Assembly: GCF_003026815.1 (NCBI RefSeq)
Contig: NZ_PYOG01000003.1
Location: 124,001-188,000 of the forward strand
DNA length: 64,000 nt
Direction of reading: 5' to 3'
Source of the DNA: Photobacterium damselae
GTDB taxonomy: Bacteria > Pseudomonadota > Gammaproteobacteria > Enterobacterales > Vibrionaceae
Shown here: in pieces, positions 27,260-36,584 of the stretch
How positions within the stretch are numbered: the first letter of the stretch is position 1
Layout: each line of letters opens with the position of its first letter
Notes under the pieces: model-generated
The model's input: the letters and a program-made list of their open reading frames with translations, nothing else
The model's database searches: none
What the model was told of the DNA's origin: nothing
Program-made: the position numbers and the translations under genes

Positions 27260-28657
27260 ATGACAATGCACAATTCAACCGATAATCAATTTGATGTCGA
27301 CAGTTCTATTGATGAGTTAGGTATTGGTTTAATACCCCCTAGCCATCAAACCAAAAAGCCTAGCGAACTATTTTTTGTTTGGTGTGCCGCCAATATTGGT
27401 ATTTTAGGTGTGGTATATGGTGCGATTATTGTTTCTTTTGGCTTATCATTTTTTCAATCAGTATTAGCCGCCATAGTAGGGGTAGCTTCATTCTCTTTAG
27501 TTGGCATCTCAAGCATTGCTGGTAAAATTGGTCGCACTACTACCCTCACACTGTCTCGTTCTAGTTTTGGTAAGAAAGGTAATATTGCTCCTACTGCGTT
27601 TTGTTGGCTCAACCTTATGGGCTGGGAAGCTGTTAACATCATCACTGGCACATTAACATTGGTTGCTCTGTTTGTTGCCGTTGGTTTTGAAGAAAATACG
27701 TTCTTAACCACATTCTCATTAATTCTATTTGGCGGCTTAACCGTTGCGGTTAGTATTCTCGGTCAAGATACCGTATTAACCATGCAAAAATGGATCACCC
27801 GAACTTTTGGTGCAATGACATTCGTTGTTGCTGTCTATCTGATGTTTACCGCTAACTGGCATACAATTTTAGCGCTGCCTTCTGGTGACTGGCTAACAGG
27901 TTTTCTTCCAGCAGTTTCAATTATTGCCGCAGGTACGGGTATCAGCTGGGCCATAGCGGGAGCTGATTACAGCCGAGATCAAAGCCCTCACTCAAGTCAA
28001 GGTTCTATTTTTCAGTCGGTTGTTGGCGGTGCTGCTCTGCCTTTAATTATGCTGATGCTAACCGGTATTCTACTGACCAGCCAAATCCCGGACTTAGCCT
28101 CAAATGAAAATCCAATTTCTGCTATTGGTAAATTGCTGCCAAACTGGATGGCTATTCCATATTTAGCCGCAGCAGTTGCAGGTATTATCACTATTGCAGT
28201 ACTAAGCCTTTATTCAGCAAGCTTGAACCTTCTTAGTATGGGAGTGAAATTAAAACAGCGCACGGCAATCACTCTCGATGCAATCATTGTATTAACTATT
28301 GCAGTCTATGTGTTGTTTATCTCTGGTGACTTCTTAGGGCCTTTTATCTCATTTCTGGTTTTCTGTGGTATTTTCTTAGCGTCTTGGGCTGCGATTTTCG
28401 TTACCGACTTCTATCACAACCACGTCAAACAAGGTTACACAGAACAAGAACTTTACGGTGATACTGGGATTAATAAACCAACTCTTGCATGCTGGCTTAT
28501 CGGCTCTCTATCTGGCTTGATGGTATCTAAAACAGGCTTTATTGATGGCCCATTTGCTATAGGTGTCTTCGCCGATTCGAGCCTAGGTTTATTTATCTCT
28601 TTTGCTGTCGCTATGATTTTGTATCGTATTGTTCTCATATCGAAAAAGGCGCGCTAA
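27260..28657 (+). CDS. NCS1-family nucleobase/nucleoside permease (CodB-like)
   Basis: 465 residues with 12 membrane helices. The NCS1 hallmark region is seen early (GIGLIPPSHQTKKPSELFFVW), with SRSSFGKKGNIAPTAFCWLNLMGWEAVN in helices 2-3. GISWAIAGADYSRD near helix 6 is a typical substrate-site loop. NCS1 proteins import cytosine, purines, allantoin, thiamine precursors or hydantoins by cation symport. Here it replaces the NHS-type nucleoside transporter YegT of E. coli. Its stop overlaps the kinase start by one base (TAATG), so the two are translationally coupled. Confidence 0.9.
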   Translation: MTMHNSTDNQFDVDSSIDELGIGLIPPSHQTKKPSELFFVWCAANIGILGVVYGAIIVSFGLSFFQSVLAAIVGVASFSLVGISSIAGKIGRTTTLTLSRSSFGKKGNIAPTAFCWLNLMGWEAVNIITGTLTLVALFVAVGFEENTFLTTFSLILFGGLTVAVSILGQDTVLTMQKWITRTFGAMTFVVAVYLMFTANWHTILALPSGDWLTGFLPAVSIIAAGTGISWAIAGADYSRDQSPHSSQGSIFQSVVGGAALPLIMLMLTGILLTSQIPDLASNENPISAIGKLLPNWMAIPYLAAAVAGIITIAVLSLYSASLNLLSMGVKLKQRTAITLDAIIVLTIAVYVLFISGDFLGPFISFLVFCGIFLASWAAIFVTDFYHNHVKQGYTEQELYGDTGINKPTLACWLIGSLSGLMVSKTGFIDGPFAIGVFADSSLGLFISFAVAMILYRIVLISKKAR

Positions 28658-29613
28658 TGATCGATATTTTACATTTACACCCCACTCGTCCTGTTATTGT
28701 AATTGGTGCAGCATTTGGCGATCTAATGCTAGAAGTAGATCAACTGCCAACCAGTGGGGCTGATATTGAAGCCAATGAAATGGGACAACACATTGGTGGA
28801 TGTGCCTTTAACGTAGCCAGAGCTCTCAGTCGCCTTTCCATTCCTGTGATAAATGGCATATCAATTGGTAACGGCAAATGGGGACAAGCTATTGAGCAGG
28901 AAATGCAAAAAGAACATCTGTCCCCTTTGCTCTTCCATCCAACAAAAGATAATGGATGGTGTATTGCTTTAGTTGATAAGACAAAAGAACGTACATTTAT
29001 TACGGTTAACGGTTGTGAGCAAGAGTGGAGCCCTGAACTATTGGCTAAAATCCCCACCCCAGATAATGCCATTATTTATGTGTCAGGGTATGAATTAGTC
29101 GGTACGCATGCACAACCACTACAGCAGTGGCTACTATCACAAACAAATGATAAGACGTTATACCTTGATTTAGGTCCTCGAATTAATGAACTTAGTAGTG
29201 AGTTTTTAATTCAGCTAATAGAAAAACAGCCTATTTTAACGTTAAATCGTGATGAATTGGCCATGTTGATGAATCGTATAGATCAACAAGAAGGCGATAA
29301 TGTCGTTGCGGCTCATTTCTTTGCCAATCAACATAATTGTCAGCTTATTTGCCGTTTTGATTGTGAAGGGGCAACAGTGTGCGAACCGGATAATATTCCC
29401 ATGACAGAACCGGCATTTCAGGTTGAAGTTGCCGATACAATTGCAGCTGGTGATAGTCATTGTGCGGGAGTTATTGCAGGATTAGCATCAGGCTTATCTC
29501 TGGTTGAATCTACTCGGTTAGGTAATATGGTTGCAGCCATTGTTGTGAGCAAAGTTGGCTCAGATGGTGCACCAACACGAGATGAACTGGCTATTTTTGC
29601 ACAGAATCAATGA
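28657..29613 (+). CDS. PfkB-family carbohydrate/nucleoside kinase (YegV-like)
   Basis: 318 residues of the ribokinase fold. The N-terminal GAAFGDLMLEVDQLP and GGCAFNVARALSRLS are family signatures. The catalytic signature DTIAAGDSHCAGVIAGL holds the base Asp; the usual GAGD is AAGD here. It phosphorylates a sugar or nucleoside using ATP. It is in the same operon as the glycohydrolase and the NCS1 permease, so it probably phosphorylates the imported nucleoside or the sugar freed from it, such as ribose. Which of the two cannot be told from sequence. Confidence 0.9.
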   Translation: MIDILHLHPTRPVIVIGAAFGDLMLEVDQLPTSGADIEANEMGQHIGGCAFNVARALSRLSIPVINGISIGNGKWGQAIEQEMQKEHLSPLLFHPTKDNGWCIALVDKTKERTFITVNGCEQEWSPELLAKIPTPDNAIIYVSGYELVGTHAQPLQQWLLSQTNDKTLYLDLGPRINELSSEFLIQLIEKQPILTLNRDELAMLMNRIDQQEGDNVVAAHFFANQHNCQLICRFDCEGATVCEPDNIPMTEPAFQVEVADTIAAGDSHCAGVIAGLASGLSLVESTRLGNMVAAIVVSKVGSDGAPTRDELAIFAQNQ

Positions 29614-29623
29614 TAAGATACAA

Positions 29624-29653
29624 ATCAGCCGCAGATCTCACTCTGCGGCTGAT
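29624..29653. terminator. Strong hairpin between convergent genes
   Basis: An 11-bp perfect stem ATCAGCCGCAG/CTGCGGCTGAT with an 8-nt loop separates the kinase from the convergent hypothetical gene. It lacks a T-tract on either side, so termination may be Rho-assisted. Confidence 0.65.
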
Positions 29654-29655
29654 GA

Positions 29656-29994
29656 TTATGCTGACTGAGCTTTATTGATTTTGAGCCAGAAAGACTCCTG
29701 ACAACGATTGATAAAATGCTTTTTATTCGGAGATATATTTATTGATTCTGGTGAGAATAGCACTTCATAAGAAATCCAACATTCAGGGCATACCCCCTCT
29801 TCTTGAAAATGAACCTGCTCAAATTCTTCTTCGAGTTGGACCACTACATCATCTTCAAATTTCACAGTCTTAATGAGCGTTTCAACCAATACACCATCAT
29901 CATTTACTACATATTTTTCAATTTCTGTTGATGCTATGCGTTGTTCTGAGCTATACCCTTTGATGGCTGCAATATAGTTATAAAGTGGAATCAT
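29656..29994 (-). CDS. Hypothetical protein with a CPEC motif
   Basis: 112 residues, no signal peptide, acidic. I do not recognise the family. A single CPEC pair near residue 70 (GVCPECWISYE) could bind a metal or form a disulfide; no second pair is present apart from a lone Cys at about residue 97. The C-terminus is KINKAQSA. It follows the MSHA-like pilin on the same strand, 66 bp downstream, so cotranscription is possible. Confidence 0.6.
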   Translation of the reverse strand: MIPLYNYIAAIKGYSSEQRIASTEIEKYVVNDDGVLVETLIKTVKFEDDVVVQLEEEFEQVHFQEEGVCPECWISYEVLFSPESINISPNKKHFINRCQESFWLKINKAQSA

Positions 29995-30060
29995 AGTTGC
30001 TTATAGAAAATACTGTGTAATAAAAACAACCGGCTCAAACTCATGAGCTGGTTAATGGTA

Positions 30061-30624
30061 TTATTTACAAGGTACGATGGTAAGAACCGGTCGAGGTTTA
30101 TCTTTGGATGGTCTTGAATAATCGATATAACAACTAGCGTCAGGTTTTAAAACAACCTGGTTTGAACTTAATCTTTCAACATTATTTTTAAACGTGATAG
30201 CTAAATCGTCTGAAGTTTTTCCTTTTCTTACAGCAACAAAATCATCCGACGGAGCATGTTCATTAGCTGAGATTCCATTAACAAGGACAGCTAAGGTTGG
30301 ACCATAATCACTTGGATAACCATACTCAAACAAACAACGACCATCTTTATTACATCCAAATGTTGATAAATCTGCGACAACTTCATTCTCATGCTTACCA
30401 GTAGGTTTATCAACTACATAAGCAGCATTTTCTAAGCCTAACGTTGCAAGTTTAGCGTAAGTTACATCTAACGTTGATTCTATGCTACCTTTTAAACCTT
30501 TCAGCGAAGCATCTCTTGCGTCTTGTTGTAAATTTAAAAACTTAGGTGCTGCGACAACCGCTAAAATACCCAAAATAACAATCACAACAACCAATTCAAT
30601 TAAAGTAAATCCATTCCGCTTCAT
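30061..30624 (-). CDS. Type IV prepilin, MSHA-like
   Basis: 187 residues from ATG 30624, chosen because it gives the short positive leader MKRNG directly before the prepilin peptidase site G|FTLIEL. The hydrophobic N-terminal helix (about 6-30, ending AAPKFLNLQQDARDA) closely follows MshA-type major pilins. The rest is a globular domain with Cys pairs (about residues 95 and 102, and two near the end). It is cleaved and N-methylated by PilD and assembled into a type IV pilus or pseudopilus. No other msh or pil assembly gene is next to it, so it is an orphan minor or accessory pilin. Confidence 0.9.
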   Translation of the reverse strand: MKRNGFTLIELVVVIVILGILAVVAAPKFLNLQQDARDASLKGLKGSIESTLDVTYAKLATLGLENAAYVVDKPTGKHENEVVADLSTFGCNKDGRCLFEYGYPSDYGPTLAVLVNGISANEHAPSDDFVAVRKGKTSDDLAITFKNNVERLSSNQVVLKPDASCYIDYSRPSKDKPRPVLTIVPCK

Positions 30625-30783
30625 TAAGAGACACCCATACGTCAATCAACTGTCAATTCATTGACCTATATTATATGCTGACATAGCATACATTCAATAG
30701 GTAAACATAGATTTATCGATAGCTAACAACGCGCTTTAGGTATTCAGGGAATAATTAGCTTTAATGAAATAAATGATAGGTAC

Positions 30784-30812
30784 AAAAAAAGCCCATACCT
30801 AAGTATGAGCTT
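30784..30812 (-). terminator. Terminator after tRNA-Gly
   Basis: A 9-bp stem AGCTCATAC/GTATGGGCT (one G-T pair) is followed by seven T residues on the minus strand, 15 bp past the tRNA 3' end. Confidence 0.85.
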
Positions 30813-30826
30813 TTCTTTAAAATTCT

Positions 30827-30901
<75 letters not shown>

Positions 30902-31072
30902 TTGGATACTTGTTGAAGTAAATCAGAAAGTTACTTCGCATCGCTTGAGTTGTAATATGCTCTTTCTAATTGAGTTTGAAAACCCCATAAAACAAAAAGT
31001 GAGAACCACGTCACAATTTATCACCGCTTTTGATCAATTAAAGATCAATAGGTTCAATTAGTTAGCTAACAC

Positions 31073-31108
31073 AAAAGCCTTACCTTGAAATAACAAGAGT
31101 AAGGCTTA
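31073..31108 (-). terminator. Intrinsic terminator after GH18 chitinase
   Basis: Stem AAGCCTTA/TAAGGCTT is followed by TTTTGTG on the minus strand, about 40 bp past the stop. Confidence 0.78.
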
Positions 31109-31148
31109 AATAATTAAGGTGACTTAAAACGAGATACGCAAGTTACCG

Positions 31149-33494
31149 TTAGATCAACTGCCAAGGACCGTTAGGATTTCCTGGTTGATCGCCTTTAGTC
31201 CACCATTTCGCTTTATAGGTATTACCTTCAAACGTTGCTTGGTCACCGCCATTGTAAACTTTATCGGCTGACCACTCTTTTAGAGAACCATCATCAAATG
31301 CTTGCCATACATCACTAGCTCCTGGCTTATCCCCTTGAGTCCACCACTTCGCAGTATAAGTTACACCATCATATATAACCGTATCGCCTGTATTATAAAC
31401 AGCGTTAGGATCCCAAGTGTTACCGGATGCCGCTTCAGCTTTTACAGTAATAACGACAGATTGCGAGGCTTCAGCTTGACCATCAGAAACCGTAACGACA
31501 AGGTTTACTGTCGTATCAGCATCAACGACTGGTGCTGTGAAACTGATATCGGCACCTGAAGTAGTAGATGTTACGGTTCCTTGCGATGCGGTATAAGTCA
31601 AACTATCACCTTCAGCATCGGTCGCTGATACAGAAATGACAAGAGTTTCACCACTTTTCACTTCAGCAGTCGCAGGTGCTGTTAATGTTGGTGGTGTATT
31701 TTCAACAACACCAGTTCCTTTTACATTAATAACAACATCTTTACTGACACTCTTACGACCATCAGATACCGTTACTTTGACTACTTCTTGCTTATCAATG
31801 CCGGTATTAGGGGCAATATAGGTAACCGTTGCACTACCATCGCCATTATTGACAATGTCAGCACCTGTTGCACTAAAGGTTAGCTTATCGCCATCGGCAT
31901 CTGTTGCAGACACAACAAAACTGATACTTTGAGTCGCATCGACATTTTGTGCATCAGGAACTGTAAGCACCGGCGCAGCATTTGGCGTTGTATTAGCACT
32001 AAAAACCGAATCAATGGCTTCAGCTAATGGTGAGCTAAGATCGGTACACTCTTTGAGTTTTGAACCGTGATTGATGAAAGTACCTTTACACTCAATATCA
32101 CCATGAACCTGCCATACGATCACGCCACCAAGTTCATTATCAACAATATACTGTGCTTTTTTCTTAATAGACGGTACATCATCATAACTTAAGAAATACT
32201 TACCCTTGATGGCATATGGAACTTGAGCGTTATCATCCCATTTATGCTCCCATCCAGCCACTTTCTTAAGGTAATTGTAGTTTGGCTGCCCTTCAAACTC
32301 TTTCCAGTTATCAAGATCGACTGACGACATTAATGGACCATCAACACTCATATTGACCATACGTTTATCGGTTGGAGCGCCTAAGTATGCTGTTGATTCT
32401 GTCGTTTGCACACCACGGCCATAGAATGCAGCACCGAAGTTAATTTTGTCAGAAGGGATACCTTTTTCTGCCATCCAAATACGTAATGTATCAAGATCCA
32501 GACCTGCATACTCTTCTTCTGGATATGGGTACAACGGCGCATTATGACCAGTTACATTTGACCAACCACCATTAAGGTCATAGGTCATCATGTTAAAGTA
32601 GTCCATTGAAGCAACAAGACGAGGCCAATTAAATCCTTCTAATTTAGCGGTTGATGCAGCAAAGGCCGCAGTAAGCAGTTTATCTGGACCAATACGCTTA
32701 CGAATATCTTCCATTAACTGTTCAAAGTTTGCAAAATCATCAGGACTACCTTGGAAGTTCATACCGCCATGGCCTGGATATTCCCAGTCGATATCAATAC
32801 CATCAAATCCTAATGCCATTAATTTATCGACATCAGCTAAGAAACGAGCTTTTTTCGCTTCATCACGCGCCATCTCAGGGAAGTGTTTAGACATACTCCA
32901 ACCACCTAGAGATGCCATGACTTTAACGCCTTTTTCATGCGCTAGATCGATAAGACCTGGAGCACCACCGGCTTTCTTCAAAGGGATCGGATATTGACCT
33001 GTGATGCCCGTAGGCTCATGTTTCCAACCATTACCATGTTTCACAAAACCTTGTTCTTGTACTTTTTTCAGGTTCTCAGCATCCCACGGCTCATCATTTG
33101 GATATTGGTGAATATATTCAAGCTCTCCCCATAAAATATGAAAATCCCAACTTGAATACACATCAGGGTGAAGAAGTGGTCCAGGCTCTTGTACTGCTCC
33201 CGGCTGATAGATAGATTTATTACGAAGATCGCCACTGTGTAGTGAACCATCTTTCGCCACACCAAAGAAAGAGAAGTTCAAAATTGAGTAAATATCCATA
33301 TCAACGTTTAGGTGAGTTGCTTCACCTTTTACGCTAAAGCCTGCATTGGTTCCTTTCCATGCTTCCCATTGAGTGATGTAACCAATAACATTTTTATCAT
33401 GACTTGGCGCAGCTTGAACCGATGTGATTCCACCAGCCATCATAATACTTGCTACAACACCTGCAATTTTGGTCAGGCAATGTCCCTTTTTCAT
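31149..33494 (-). CDS. Secreted GH18 chitinase with two Ig-like/PKD-type repeats and two chitin-binding modules
   Basis: 781 residues from ATG 33494 (GGAG nine bases upstream). This start yields a clear signal peptide (MKKGHCLTKIAGVV to VQA, about 24 residues); a longer frame has no such start. The TIM-barrel GH18 domain (about 30-500) contains the catalytic DGIDIDWEYPGHGG with the acid Glu, plus MTYDLNGGW and a GVIVWQVHGD strand. Two bacterial Ig/cadherin-like repeats (about 510-680, each with TATDADGDKLTF-type or SATDAEGDSLTY-type Ca-loop) follow, then two CBM5/12 modules ending WWTKGDQPG. It degrades chitin outside the cell, probably with the GH19 enzyme at 0.5-2.2 kb. It is monocistronic. 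Confidence 0.95.
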   Translation of the reverse strand: MKKGHCLTKIAGVVASIMMAGGITSVQAAPSHDKNVIGYITQWEAWKGTNAGFSVKGEATHLNVDMDIYSILNFSFFGVAKDGSLHSGDLRNKSIYQPGAVQEPGPLLHPDVYSSWDFHILWGELEYIHQYPNDEPWDAENLKKVQEQGFVKHGNGWKHEPTGITGQYPIPLKKAGGAPGLIDLAHEKGVKVMASLGGWSMSKHFPEMARDEAKKARFLADVDKLMALGFDGIDIDWEYPGHGGMNFQGSPDDFANFEQLMEDIRKRIGPDKLLTAAFAASTAKLEGFNWPRLVASMDYFNMMTYDLNGGWSNVTGHNAPLYPYPEEEYAGLDLDTLRIWMAEKGIPSDKINFGAAFYGRGVQTTESTAYLGAPTDKRMVNMSVDGPLMSSVDLDNWKEFEGQPNYNYLKKVAGWEHKWDDNAQVPYAIKGKYFLSYDDVPSIKKKAQYIVDNELGGVIVWQVHGDIECKGTFINHGSKLKECTDLSSPLAEAIDSVFSANTTPNAAPVLTVPDAQNVDATQSISFVVSATDADGDKLTFSATGADIVNNGDGSATVTYIAPNTGIDKQEVVKVTVSDGRKSVSKDVVINVKGTGVVENTPPTLTAPATAEVKSGETLVISVSATDAEGDSLTYTASQGTVTSTTSGADISFTAPVVDADTTVNLVVTVSDGQAEASQSVVITVKAEAASGNTWDPNAVYNTGDTVIYDGVTYTAKWWTQGDKPGASDVWQAFDDGSLKEWSADKVYNGGDQATFEGNTYKAKWWTKGDQPGNPNGPWQLI

Positions 33495-34001
33495 TCCTTG
33501 TACTCCACGTTTACAATTAAAAATAATGTGACTTACACTGTCTCCACTATTCAGCCATACAGCTCTAAACCACAGTTTTAGTAATGTCATTCAGAGATAA
33601 CAGCTTTTGCATTGTTTTATGCTTTTTTCGGTGGCTGAATACTGCTTTTATTCTTGATGAAGTTTTTTTAGAACGCGAAAAAGTTTTGCAAAAATTGAAT
33701 CAGTGTACAAAAAAATGCAACTTAATTACGCTATTTTGTGTCAATTAGTCAGATTAGTTCCGTTTTTGATAACATTTCCGTTACTTATATTAAGCTAGTT
33801 TACTAGATAAAAATAAGTGGGTTCTGATATAACACTTTGTACAACAGCATAAAAAGAACTCGATATGATACTGGGCTGTTTCCTTTAACTTGAATCGATT
33901 ATCTTACTTTTAAATTGCTATTTTTTGTGGTTAACGTAGCCTACCGCACAGCAAATAAAACCGTTTGCTTTTTTGCAGTTAGAAATAAAGATGAGGATGT
34001 T
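33495..34001. other. Divergent intergenic region (507 bp) between chitinase and yjjG
   Basis: AT-rich, with no protein frame supported by an RBS. It must hold the promoters of the chitinase (left) and yjjG (right). I see no clear CRP or regulator palindrome. Confidence 0.5.
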
Positions 34002-34676
34002 ATGAAGTACCAATGGATCCTATTTGATGCCGATGAAACCCTATTTCATTTTGATGCATTCAAAGGGCTACAGCTGATGTTTTCTCGCCATAATATTGTA
34101 TTCACAGAAGATGATTTTCTCGAATATCAGCAGCTTAACAAACCACTATGGATTAACTATCAAGAAGGAAAAATCACAGCATCAGAGTTAAAAACCCAGC
34201 GTTTTCAACAATGGTCTGCCAAGTCTGGACTTTCTACTGAGCAACTCAATCGAGATTTTCTCAACGCCATGGCTGATATTTGTACGCTACTTCCCCATGC
34301 CAAAGAGCTGATTGATAGCTTAAAAGGCCACGTTAAATTAGGTATCATTACCAATGGCTTTACTGATTTACAACAAATTCGGTTAGAAAAAACTGGGCTG
34401 GGCGATGCTTTCGATCTCTTAGTGATCTCAGAGCAAGTAGGTTATCCAAAACCCGCTAAAGAGATTTTCGATTACGCTCTAAAACATATGGGGCAAACAG
34501 AACCAAACCATGTCTTAATGGTAGGAGATAATATTGATACCGATATTTTAGGGGGTATCAATGCAGGAATGGAGACATGCTGGTTAAATGTAGATGGAAA
34601 AATTCAACCAAATCATATTAAGCCATCACTATGTGTTCAGAGTTTATTAGATCTTAAACAGTATCTTCTTAACTGA
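34002..34676 (+). CDS. yjjG: HAD-superfamily 5'-nucleotidase YjjG (dUMP/nucleotide phosphatase)
   Basis: 224 residues from ATG 34002, which restores the YjjG start MKYQWILFDADETLFHFD; the upstream extension is not conserved. HAD motifs are in order: FDADETLF (nucleophile Asp), GIITNGF (motif 2), YPKPAKEIF (motif 3 Lys), and GDNIDTDILGG (motif 4). YjjG hydrolyses dUMP, dTMP and non-canonical pyrimidine nucleotides in the cytosol and so keeps bad bases out of DNA. It is a single gene. Confidence 0.93.
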   Translation: MKYQWILFDADETLFHFDAFKGLQLMFSRHNIVFTEDDFLEYQQLNKPLWINYQEGKITASELKTQRFQQWSAKSGLSTEQLNRDFLNAMADICTLLPHAKELIDSLKGHVKLGIITNGFTDLQQIRLEKTGLGDAFDLLVISEQVGYPKPAKEIFDYALKHMGQTEPNHVLMVGDNIDTDILGGINAGMETCWLNVDGKIQPNHIKPSLCVQSLLDLKQYLLN

Positions 34677-34784
34677 TTTTTAAGCATTAACAGAGATAAA
34701 CAAAATTAATACAAACTTTTTCTTTACAAAAGAGATGAATCCATTTAATTTCTGACTATCCCATGTTACTGAAGAGTTAGTTAT

Positions 34785-34877
34785 ATGTCTATTACGTCAT
34801 ACAATCTGAATTCGCGTTCTGCCTATGCAGCGTTGATCTCTAACTCTTCTGTCTCTGTCGTCGTCGTCAAAATCTGA
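34785..34877 (+). CDS. Valine-rich leader peptide of brnQ
   Basis: 30 codons: after Met, SITSYNLNSRSAYAALISN, then SSVSVVVVKI before TGA. Four consecutive GTC Val codons lie just before the stop, plus two Val separated by Ser, all upstream of a branched-chain transporter gene. The context GAAGAGTTAGTTAT gives a modest RBS. Codon use at the end is striking (GTC six times). Right after the stop the RNA can fold in alternative ways (see the next feature). This fits a ribosome-stalling attenuation leader, as for ilv or leu operons. The peptide itself likely has no function. Confidence 0.78.
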   Translation: MSITSYNLNSRSAYAALISNSSVSVVVVKI

Positions 34878-34878
34878 C

Positions 34879-34922
34879 GCTGACGGTATGTGTTTATTCG
34901 TCGGCTAAGCTGGCGGGTAAAC
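34879..34922 (+). promoter_or_regulatory. brnQ attenuator-type alternative hairpins
   Basis: GCTGACGG (34879-34886) can pair with TCGTCGGC (34898-34905) over 8 bp (two G-U). That latter segment is also the left arm of a 14-bp stem, 34892-34905 with 34909-34922, loop TAA (four G-U pairs). The pairings are mutually exclusive. The Val-codon run (34860-34869) can also fold onto 34875-34884. No poly-T follows, so the downstream effect may be on Rho or translation rather than intrinsic termination. Confidence 0.62.
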
Positions 34923-34986
34923 AGATGAATATCAAATCTCCTCTACTATCCGCAAGTTAACCGACATAACTTAGAAGGTATGTTGT

Positions 34987-36300
34987 GTGAAAAGAACGGA
35001 ACTTGCAGCGATAGGATTCATGACTTTTGCCCTTTTTCTTGGGGCGGGTAATCTAATATTTCCACCGCTAATGGCTCAACAGGCTGGCGAAAACTGGTTG
35101 ATTGCGATTGGTGGTTTCTTACTAACTGCGGTTGGTTTACCTGCTCTAACTTTATTAGTTTTAGGCCGTTTATCTTCTGCTGATAAACTCACCGCCCGTT
35201 TGCCTAAATGGCTAGATCGTACCTTTTGGTTTCTTGTTTTAACCACTTTAGGGCCTGCCTTTGTATTACCTCGTGCGGTAACGGTTGCTTATGAGATGGG
35301 TATAAAGCCTTTTGTTGGCAGCAACGATGGCCTTATGATCTTCTCCATTATCTTCTGTGCTTTAACGCTACTTCTTGCGGTAAAACCAGGAAAATTAGTT
35401 GATTACATCGGTAAAGTAATGACACCAGCACTGATTTTAATGCTTGCTGTGTTAGTTATTGCCGCGCTGGTTAACCCTTTAGGTGGAACTCTTCCAGCAA
35501 CAGAAATCTATCAGAAGGCCCCTGTTGTGAATGGTTTAATTCAAGGGTATATGACTCTAGATGCGATTGCTGCAGTGGCCTTTGGTTGGGTAATTATTCA
35601 AACCATTCGTAGCAAAGGTGTTGAATGTAATAAAGCCCTATCCGGTTATATCTTCAAAGTCGTTGCTATCTACGCAACATTGATGTCTCTATGTTACTTA
35701 GCGATGGGTTATCTAGGCGCAACCTCTTCAACAATTGCAGCCAATGCAACCAATGGTGGTGAAATTCTAACGCGCTATGCTGCGGGTGAGTTTGGGGCAT
35801 TAGGCCAATTTTTACTTGCTGCGATTACCCTAATGGCATGTTTAACCACAACTATCGGTTTAACCAATGCAAATGCCGAGTATTACCAAAACACATATGG
35901 CATCAAATTTCGTCATAGTGCAATGGTGATTACCCTACTGACCGCTCTTGTATCTAATGTCGGCCTTGAAACAATTATTGAAGTAAGCTTACCTGCGATT
36001 CTTATTTTGTGCCCGATCGCAATTGCGCTAATCATCGCGACTATTGCATTAGGCAACAACCAAGCAAAGTCTGTATCACTAGAACAAACAGCTATTGTAA
36101 TCGTTGCAGCTCTATTTGGTTCTCTTGATGCCCTAAATATTTTAGGTAAGCTTTCTGAAGGGACAAAAGAAGTGTGCCAACAGTGGATCCCTCTATTTAA
36201 TTCGCATGTAAGTTGGTTAGCACCTGTGTTTATTGTCATTATTGCAGTAAAAGCTGTAACGCTCGTTAAACGTCGAACAGAAGTTGCACCTGCCCAATAA
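34987..36300 (+). CDS. brnQ: Branched-chain amino acid Na+/H+ symporter BrnQ (copy 1)
   Basis: 437 residues, 12 membrane helices, LIVCS family. The start GTG 34987 follows GAAGG at a good distance and gives MKRTELAAIGFMTFALFLGAGNLIFPP, the family N-terminus. It imports Leu, Ile and Val. It is preceded by a Val-rich leader peptide whose stop is 109 bp upstream. It is followed by a terminator and then the formate-lyase-type gene. A second copy (39383-40726) is clearly homologous (GFGWVIIQ-type, TTIGLTNANAEYY versus TTVGLTNACAEYY). Confidence 0.95.
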   Translation: MKRTELAAIGFMTFALFLGAGNLIFPPLMAQQAGENWLIAIGGFLLTAVGLPALTLLVLGRLSSADKLTARLPKWLDRTFWFLVLTTLGPAFVLPRAVTVAYEMGIKPFVGSNDGLMIFSIIFCALTLLLAVKPGKLVDYIGKVMTPALILMLAVLVIAALVNPLGGTLPATEIYQKAPVVNGLIQGYMTLDAIAAVAFGWVIIQTIRSKGVECNKALSGYIFKVVAIYATLMSLCYLAMGYLGATSSTIAANATNGGEILTRYAAGEFGALGQFLLAAITLMACLTTTIGLTNANAEYYQNTYGIKFRHSAMVITLLTALVSNVGLETIIEVSLPAILILCPIAIALIIATIALGNNQAKSVSLEQTAIVIVAALFGSLDALNILGKLSEGTKEVCQQWIPLFNSHVSWLAPVFIVIIAVKAVTLVKRRTEVAPAQ

Positions 36301-36342
36301 GAACTAAGCGACTTATTTCCTTTTCACTTACATACGTTAACC

Positions 36343-36373
36343 AAAGAGTCAGAAATTTCTGGCTCTTTTTTTA
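36343..36373 (+). terminator. Terminator after brnQ copy 1
   Basis: Stem AGAGTCAG/CTGGCTCT (one G-T pair) is followed by TTTTTTT. Confidence 0.85.
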
Positions 36374-36584
36374 TATCAAAAATAGCCACATATACTCTCA
36401 TAACAAAATGCGTTAATACACTGAATATAAATAATAAAAAACAATTAATGCACAAAAATCATATAAAAAATGAAAAGCATTCATTTTACACATATTGATA
36501 TTATCCCTATAGTGAAAACAATTAAGAGTGGTTGTGACTACAACATTCAATTTTTTGATTTATCAATAAATTAGGGATCTATCG

